Shown piece after piece: positions 60,257-64,000 of a stretch of 64,000 bases of DNA. The notes under the pieces are model-generated. The model was not told the origin of the DNA. It was given only the letters and a program-made list of their open reading frames with translations, and did not search any database. Origin of the DNA: Dolomitihabitans soli (GTDB lineage Bacteria > Actinomycetota > Actinomycetes > Streptosporangiales > Streptosporangiaceae); assembly GCF_022213955.1 (NCBI RefSeq), contig NZ_JAKNTW010000032.1, positions 79,032 through 143,031 of the forward strand. The letters run 5' to 3'. Within the stretch, counting starts at the first letter, position 1. Each line of letters starts with the position of its first letter. A program made the translations under genes and the position numbers.

Positions 60257-60337
60257 CTGGCCAAGGGCAAGTGGCGCGCCGACGACCTCAACGGCGGCGG
60301 CTGGGCTGACCTGATCGTTGACGGACCTGCCCCGTAA
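60257..60337 (+). pseudogene. FG-GAP repeat fragment
   Basis: The frame LAKGKWRADDLNGGGWADLIVDGPAP ends in a TAA. DLNGGGWADL resembles the calcium-binding loop of an FG-GAP blade, with one Asp replaced by Gly. No start or further blade is present. The remaining DNA to 60667 has no supported gene. Confidence 0.45.
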
Positions 60338-60667
60338 GAGCCTGAACTACCTCGCCACCGTCTACGGCTGTGGTGGCTCGCGACGAACTCATCGGCAAGG
60401 ACGCTCGGATTCTACGCACGTATTCGGCACGATCACCGGCTGTGTTCGTCCCATGCCGGGCGGTCGTAGCGGGTTGCCAGAGACCAGAATGGCTCAGGAT
60501 CAGGATCTGACCTGGGGAAACGCCCTCAAGATCATCCCGCACATGTCCCACGATCATGGTCCTGTGGCTGCCTGCGGGCACACTCGACTGCCTATCAAGG
60601 TCCACCAAGCAGAAGACCTGCGGCGGAGAAGCTGCAGGTCGGAGGCTGAAACGCCTGATCAAATCGG

Positions 60668-60740
60668 TGCCCCCGGCAGGATTCGAACCTGCGGCACCCG
60701 CTTTAGGAGAGCGGTGCTCTATCCCCTGAGCTACGGAGGC
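60668..60740 (-). tRNA. tRNA-Arg (anticodon CCU)
   Basis: The 73-nt cloverleaf has a 7-bp acceptor stem (GCCTCCG with CGGGGGC, one G-U pair), a D-arm, and the anticodon loop CTCCTAA with anticodon CCT. The T-arm carries GGTTCGAATCC, and the discriminator base is A. CCA is not encoded. It decodes AGG. No integrase gene is adjacent to its 3' end. Confidence 0.96.
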
Positions 60741-60896
60741 GGGGATCCTGGGCTAAGCCTAGCGAAAGTGGAGGCGGTTGTGTGAATGGGAGGGCGGATG
60801 GAGTGGGGTGGGGGTGTCATGGGTGGTCTGAGCTGCGGTAAAGGCATGACAAGCGGAGGGGGTGTTGATGGGGGTGGGTGGCTACTGTCACGGTCC

Positions 60897-61601
60897 GTGA
60901 TTAGACGGCGGGCGGGTCGGCGGGGGCGGGTGGTTGTGTTGGGGGTTGCGATGGTGGTGCCGGCCGTACTGGGTGGGGGGTTGGTGGTGGGTGAGATGGC
61001 TGGTTATGAGGTGGGCGGTGGGTCGGTGGGGGCGGTGGTTCGGTCTGAGAGTGGGAGCGGACCGGTGGGGGCTCGGTCTGAAAGTGAGCGAGGCCCGGTG
61101 GCGGTGACGGTTCGGTCTGAGGGTGGGCGGGGTGGTGAAGGGGCGGTGTTGGAGCCGGTGCCGGAGCCAGTATCGGAGCCAGCGAGGGAGCCGGTGCCGG
61201 AACCGGTGTTGGTGGGTGGGCCGGTGCGGGCGGATGTTGAGTATGGGCGGTCGGTGCCGGCGCGGTTGATGGGGCGTTCGCTGAGGGCTCCGGGTGGGGG
61301 GTTGGTGGCGCCGGTTCAGGGGGGAGTTGTCGGGCGGCCTTGGGGTGAGGTGCGTCCTCGGGGGAGGGGGCGGTCGGTGTTGCCTCGGGCTGGAGGGGAC
61401 TCGTCGGTGTGGTCCGGACGGGCTGAGGGCGGATCGTCGGCCTGGTCCCGGAAGGGATCGGGCTGGTCCCGGGAGGGATCGGTGTGGTCTCGGAAGGGAG
61501 AGGTGGGGCGGCAGGGAATCTCTCGTGGGAAGTGTCCCGAGGAGTGGCGGCGGACGTGGATGTGGGAGGTCTGTCAGGAGCAGTACCAGTGGTCGCGTTA
61601 G
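60897..61601 (+). CDS. Membrane-anchored low-complexity protein
   Basis: The product is about 234 residues from the GTG at 60897; other starts up to 60786 are possible. After a basic cap (RRRAGRRGR) comes one hydrophobic helix (VVVLGVAMVVPAVLGGGLVVG). A long Gly/Ser/Arg and Pro-Glu rich region follows (repeated EPVPEPVSEPA-type units and several WSR-K/E-GS repeats). A short conserved-looking end with two cysteines (CPEEWRRTWMWEVCQEQ) closes the protein. The gene is unusually G-rich. Topology suggests a surface-exposed tail. No family was recognised. Confidence 0.6.
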   Translation: MIRRRAGRRGRVVVLGVAMVVPAVLGGGLVVGEMAGYEVGGGSVGAVVRSESGSGPVGARSESERGPVAVTVRSEGGRGGEGAVLEPVPEPVSEPAREPVPEPVLVGGPVRADVEYGRSVPARLMGRSLRAPGGGLVAPVQGGVVGRPWGEVRPRGRGRSVLPRAGGDSSVWSGRAEGGSSAWSRKGSGWSREGSVWSRKGEVGRQGISRGKCPEEWRRTWMWEVCQEQYQWSR

Positions 61602-61607
61602 GGCGAC

Positions 61608-61697
61608 GCTGCCTGGCTCCGAGCTGCCTGGCTCCGAGCTGCCTGCCTCCGAGCTGCCTGGCTCCGAGCTGCTTGGCTCCGAGCTGCTTGGCTCCGA
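61608..61697 (+). repeat. 15-bp tandem repeat, six copies
   Basis: Six copies of GCTGCCTGGCTCCGA follow the stop of the low-complexity gene by 6 nt. Copy 3 has one change, and copies 5 and 6 share another. One frame would encode the pentapeptide LPGSE, but no gene includes it. The rest of 61602-62045 holds a stem (CAGCTC at 61954 and GAGCTG at 61986) and a probable promoter region for the M15 gene. Confidence 0.9.
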
Positions 61698-62045
61698 CGA
61701 GGTGTCCCCGAATTGCCGGAATCGAAGGCAGGTCCTCGATCAGTTGCTCGTGCTGGCGTTGATGCCGGGCGGTGCTGGACGTCTGCGGCCGATAGATGGG
61801 GTTATGCGGGGTCTGTGCGGTTGACGTGGAAGTGAACGGTATGGGGGGTGGTGGCGTATCTGGGGGTGAAGGGGTGCGTGGGGTAGAGCGTGAGGGGGTG
61901 TATGAGGGTGAGATTATGGAACCTAGGTGGCGAATGGGGCAAAGGGAACATTGCAGCTCTGGCTACTCAGGCCCGGGCACTCGGGGAGCTGTAGTAACGT
62001 GCGTGCCTGGCTCAGGTCACGAGTTCGCAAACGGAGGAGTCGACG

Positions 62046-63203
62046 GTGCCATCTCCTCGATCAGCGTGCCTGGTCGCGGTAGTCGCGGTGATGACTTCCC
62101 TGGTTCAGGGGACGGCGAGTCAGGCGGTTGACGAGCCCGATCCGGCGGTTTCGGTGAAAGTGCCGGGTGTGGCGGAGGTCCGTGTCGAGGATCAGGCGGA
62201 TGCCGGGGCCGGGGGGCGGGTGAGTTCCCTGGTCAAGCAGGATCCGACGAACCTGACGGAGCTCAGGAAAGAGGCCGAGATCGCGGCGCGTGATCTCGAG
62301 GAGGCGTCGAAGGCGCTGAAGAAGCGGCAGAAGCAGCTCAGCGACGCCGACAAGGAGCTGAACAGCAAGCTGCAGGAGTTGCGTAACGCCGATCAGGCCC
62401 TGGGGCAGGTGCGGAAGCCGCTGTCCGACATGGTGGAGCTTCTTTATCAGCAGGCGGGGGCGGGAGAGATCGCGCCGTTCGCATCCGGTCAGTCGGACGG
62501 GGCGACCTTGCGGGCGATGGGCAGCATGGAGCAGCTTGTCGCGGCGCGGAACCAGGTGGTCGCGGATACGGGGCGGCTGCAGGGGGAGCGGGAACGGCTG
62601 GCGGCTGAGGCGCAGGAACTGCGTTCGGGGAAGTTGCTGGGTGAGGCTCAGGTGGCGGTGGAGATCGACATCTTGAGGAAGCGGTCGGACAAGATCGTGA
62701 AGTCGTTGACCAAGGCCATGGTCAAGCTGGGGATCAAGATCGACAAAGTGGGCCGGGCGGCTCTCGGGTGTGACCCGACGAAGGTGAAGTCGGCGGACAA
62801 GTTCCCCAATGGGCTGATCCCCACGGAGTACCTGTGCCCGCTCCAGCAGAAGGGGCAGGAGCTTCGGGCGGATGCGGCGATCGCGTTCGTCAGCTTGAGC
62901 GAGGCTTATCGCCGGCGGTTCGGCAAGCAGATCTGCGTCACGGACAGTTACCGGAGTCTCGCCAACCAGCAGTCGGTCTATTACCGGCGACCGGGGTTCG
63001 CGGCCGTTCCCGGGCGTAGCAATCATGGGCTGGGGATGGCCGTCGATCTGTGTGGCGGGGTTGAGCGGTTCCGGTCGGCGGAGTTCAACTGGCTTGAGGC
63101 GAACAGTAAGCGGTTCGGCTGGATTCACCCTGAGTGGGCCTACAGCAATCCCTTCGAGCCGTGGCACTGGGAGTACGACCCCAAGGTCGGCTCGCTTCTG
63201 TAG
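62046..63203 (+). CDS. Secreted M15 (VanY-type) D,D-carboxypeptidase with coiled coil
   Basis: The 385-residue precursor starts at GTG with GGAGGAG upstream. It has a signal peptide (residues 5-27). A long coiled coil (about residues 68-215, rich in Lys, Glu and Leu) follows, then a C-terminal M15/VanY peptidase. The zinc ligands are visible in RSNHGLGMAVDLCGG (His and Asp) and EPWHWEY (His). YRSLANQQ is also typical. The enzyme trims D-Ala from peptidoglycan stem peptides outside the cell. The coiled coil resembles those of NlpC/P60 regulators of septation. Confidence 0.92.
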   Translation: MPSPRSACLVAVVAVMTSLVQGTASQAVDEPDPAVSVKVPGVAEVRVEDQADAGAGGRVSSLVKQDPTNLTELRKEAEIAARDLEEASKALKKRQKQLSDADKELNSKLQELRNADQALGQVRKPLSDMVELLYQQAGAGEIAPFASGQSDGATLRAMGSMEQLVAARNQVVADTGRLQGERERLAAEAQELRSGKLLGEAQVAVEIDILRKRSDKIVKSLTKAMVKLGIKIDKVGRAALGCDPTKVKSADKFPNGLIPTEYLCPLQQKGQELRADAAIAFVSLSEAYRRRFGKQICVTDSYRSLANQQSVYYRRPGFAAVPGRSNHGLGMAVDLCGGVERFRSAEFNWLEANSKRFGWIHPEWAYSNPFEPWHWEYDPKVGSLL

Positions 63204-63597
63204 CCCGTGTTCTGTACGGCTCGCGCCCTCGCCGGTGTCGCGATTGTGGGGGGTCCGGCACGATAGGTGATCGCCGCAGGTCCGGCCGGACTCATGGGCG
63301 GAAACCGGCCCGGCGTGGTCGCCGTGCGGGATTACATGCGGCTGCTCGGTTCGGATCCACGCCGTGAAGGTGGCAATGAACCCGGATCGGATACGACCAG
63401 GTGGCCGGTCTCTTGGCTGGCATCGCATGCCATCTTCATGCAGCAGGCCGGCCCATAGCTGGGCGCCATGTGGTCGGCGTATCCCTGGCGCATGACTCGA
63501 CTGCCGTCTCACCGCTTTGAGGCCGAGTGGTAAGTGTCGGGACCGAGGCGGTTAATGCTGAGAAGGCGTCACGTGCGGGGTCGTTCCGGATTCCGTT
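63204..63597. other. Gene-poor stretch after the M15 gene
   Basis: No start with a ribosome binding site, no known motif and no clear hairpin could be found on either strand. Confidence 0.4.
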
Positions 63598-63740
63598 ACC
63601 TCCCGCGAGCAGGAGGTGGTCGTGGTCGCGAACGGTCGGTTCAACCTGGAGGTTGCCGCGGCCCAATACGTGAGCCTGGGAGCGGTTGAGGCGCACGCCA
63701 GCCGTCTGAGGGTGAGGCTCGGTGCGCCGCAACCTGGTGC
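63598..63740 (+). pseudogene. LuxR-type HTH fragment
   Basis: The frame reads TSREQEVVVVANGRFNLEVAAAQYVSLGAVEAHASRLRVRLGA, which matches the LuxR HTH pattern (LTxREREVLxLVAxGxxNxEIA, then S-x-x-TVxxHxSRIxxKLG). No receiver domain or start precedes it, and the wing region ends in unrelated sequence. It is a relic of a response regulator. From here to 64000 no other gene is supported. Confidence 0.6.
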
Positions 63741-63810
63741 GTCTGCCTGGCCGGGCCCGTCGTCGCCGTCTCCGAGGCGGCCTCCTCGACTGACAGGCGA
63801 GGTGACCCTG

Positions 63811-63840
63811 CAGGTGGATGCAGGTGGATGCAGGTGGATA
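63811..63840 (+). repeat. 10-bp tandem repeat, three copies
   Basis: CAGGTGGATG occurs three times head to tail, the last with its final base changed. It has no visible coding role. Confidence 0.8.
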
Positions 63841-64000
63841 CGAGGTGCCCGAGCACTCGCCGTCGCGCCGCGTGGTCGCGTCCACGCACGTGGTGTATGA
63901 GTCGATCTCCGCGTGATCCTGTTTCTGCAGGTTAAGCGGTAAGTGTCTGCGGCAGCGGATTCGGGGCTGGTGTGTCGCCCGGGATCACACGGATCCGGGC

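Noticed and set aside
60668..60740. tRNA-Arg as an integration site
   Set aside because: No integrase gene lies beside the tRNA, and I could not find a repeat of its 3' end within the window.
61900..62045. A possible c-di-AMP (ydaO) riboswitch before the M15 peptidase gene
   Set aside because: Cell-wall peptidase genes of actinomycetes often carry one, but the conserved ydaO core sequences are not visible. Only a simple stem is present.
1..64000. CRISPR arrays or a complete secondary-metabolite cluster
   Set aside because: No regularly spaced repeat-spacer pattern, Cas gene, polyketide synthase or nonribosomal peptide synthetase could be seen.

Overview
The window is high-GC DNA with GC-rich third codon positions, frequent GTG starts and many ATGA/GTGA start-stop overlaps. 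It carries many actinomycete families: RsbW/STAS/PP2C partner switching, LtrA, GyrI-like proteins, a PL8 lyase with a Tat signal, WXG100-like proteins, DUF2637 and a SoxR box. I infer a filamentous actinobacterium, probably Streptosporangiales or Streptomyces-like. The genus cannot be fixed from this sequence alone.

Region 1 (1-22.2 kb) is the most coherent part. A minus-strand series runs from about 13.2 kb to the left edge: LtrA, a SnoaL-like protein, a DJ-1 protein, a benzoylformate-decarboxylase-like ThDP enzyme, two SnoaL-like proteins, a GMC oxidoreductase, a second DJ-1 protein, a glyoxalase-fold protein, an AGE-type epimerase, STAS, GlgX, STAS, an RsbW-type kinase and a truncated PP2C phosphatase. 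Divergent from it, a plus-strand series of eight tightly packed genes encodes a third DJ-1 protein, a three-subunit molybdenum hydroxylase, an aldehyde dehydrogenase, an MFS transporter, a flavin disulfide reductase and an ABM monooxygenase. It ends at a strong hairpin. Together these look like an alcohol, keto-acid and aldehyde (reactive carbonyl) metabolism set tied to a general-stress partner switch and glycogen turnover.

Region 2 (22.2-37.9 kb) holds carbohydrate and regulatory cassettes. There are two secreted GH43 arabinan-degrading enzymes with palindromic operators, and a MerR regulator carrying an internal 21-nt repeat expansion. Next come an MFS/TetR divergent pair, a secreted I36-like protein and a secreted PL8 lyase whose 3' end has been copied in tandem four more times. 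A convergent, overlapping histidine kinase/response regulator pair sits beside a CPBP protease, and a MarR operon has a long palindrome around its -10 box. An MBL-fold protein with a degraded metal site follows.

Region 3 (37.9-49.3 kb) is an accessory island. It contains two tyrosine-recombinase remnants, an IS481 transposase remnant and a DUF2637 transfer-protein remnant. Intact genes include an NPCBM-like membrane protein, a large STAND-type ATPase, a lipoprotein, a WXG100-like pair, a GntR/DUF1648 pair, a MazG-like pyrophosphohydrolase and an HNH nuclease. Base composition is lower around 38.5-42 kb.

Region 4 (49.3-64 kb) is mixed. It has a TetR/NmrA divergent pair, an FG-GAP secreted protein, DUF4241 and RDD proteins, a quinone-oxidoreductase-like gene behind a textbook SoxR box, a WD40-like protein, a methyltransferase, an S4 RNA-binding protein, tRNA-Arg(CCU), a low-complexity membrane-anchored protein followed by a 15-bp tandem repeat, and an M15 peptidase. 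IS3, FG-GAP, LuxR-HTH and one unidentified gene survive only as fragments. The last 800 bases contain no intact gene that I can support.
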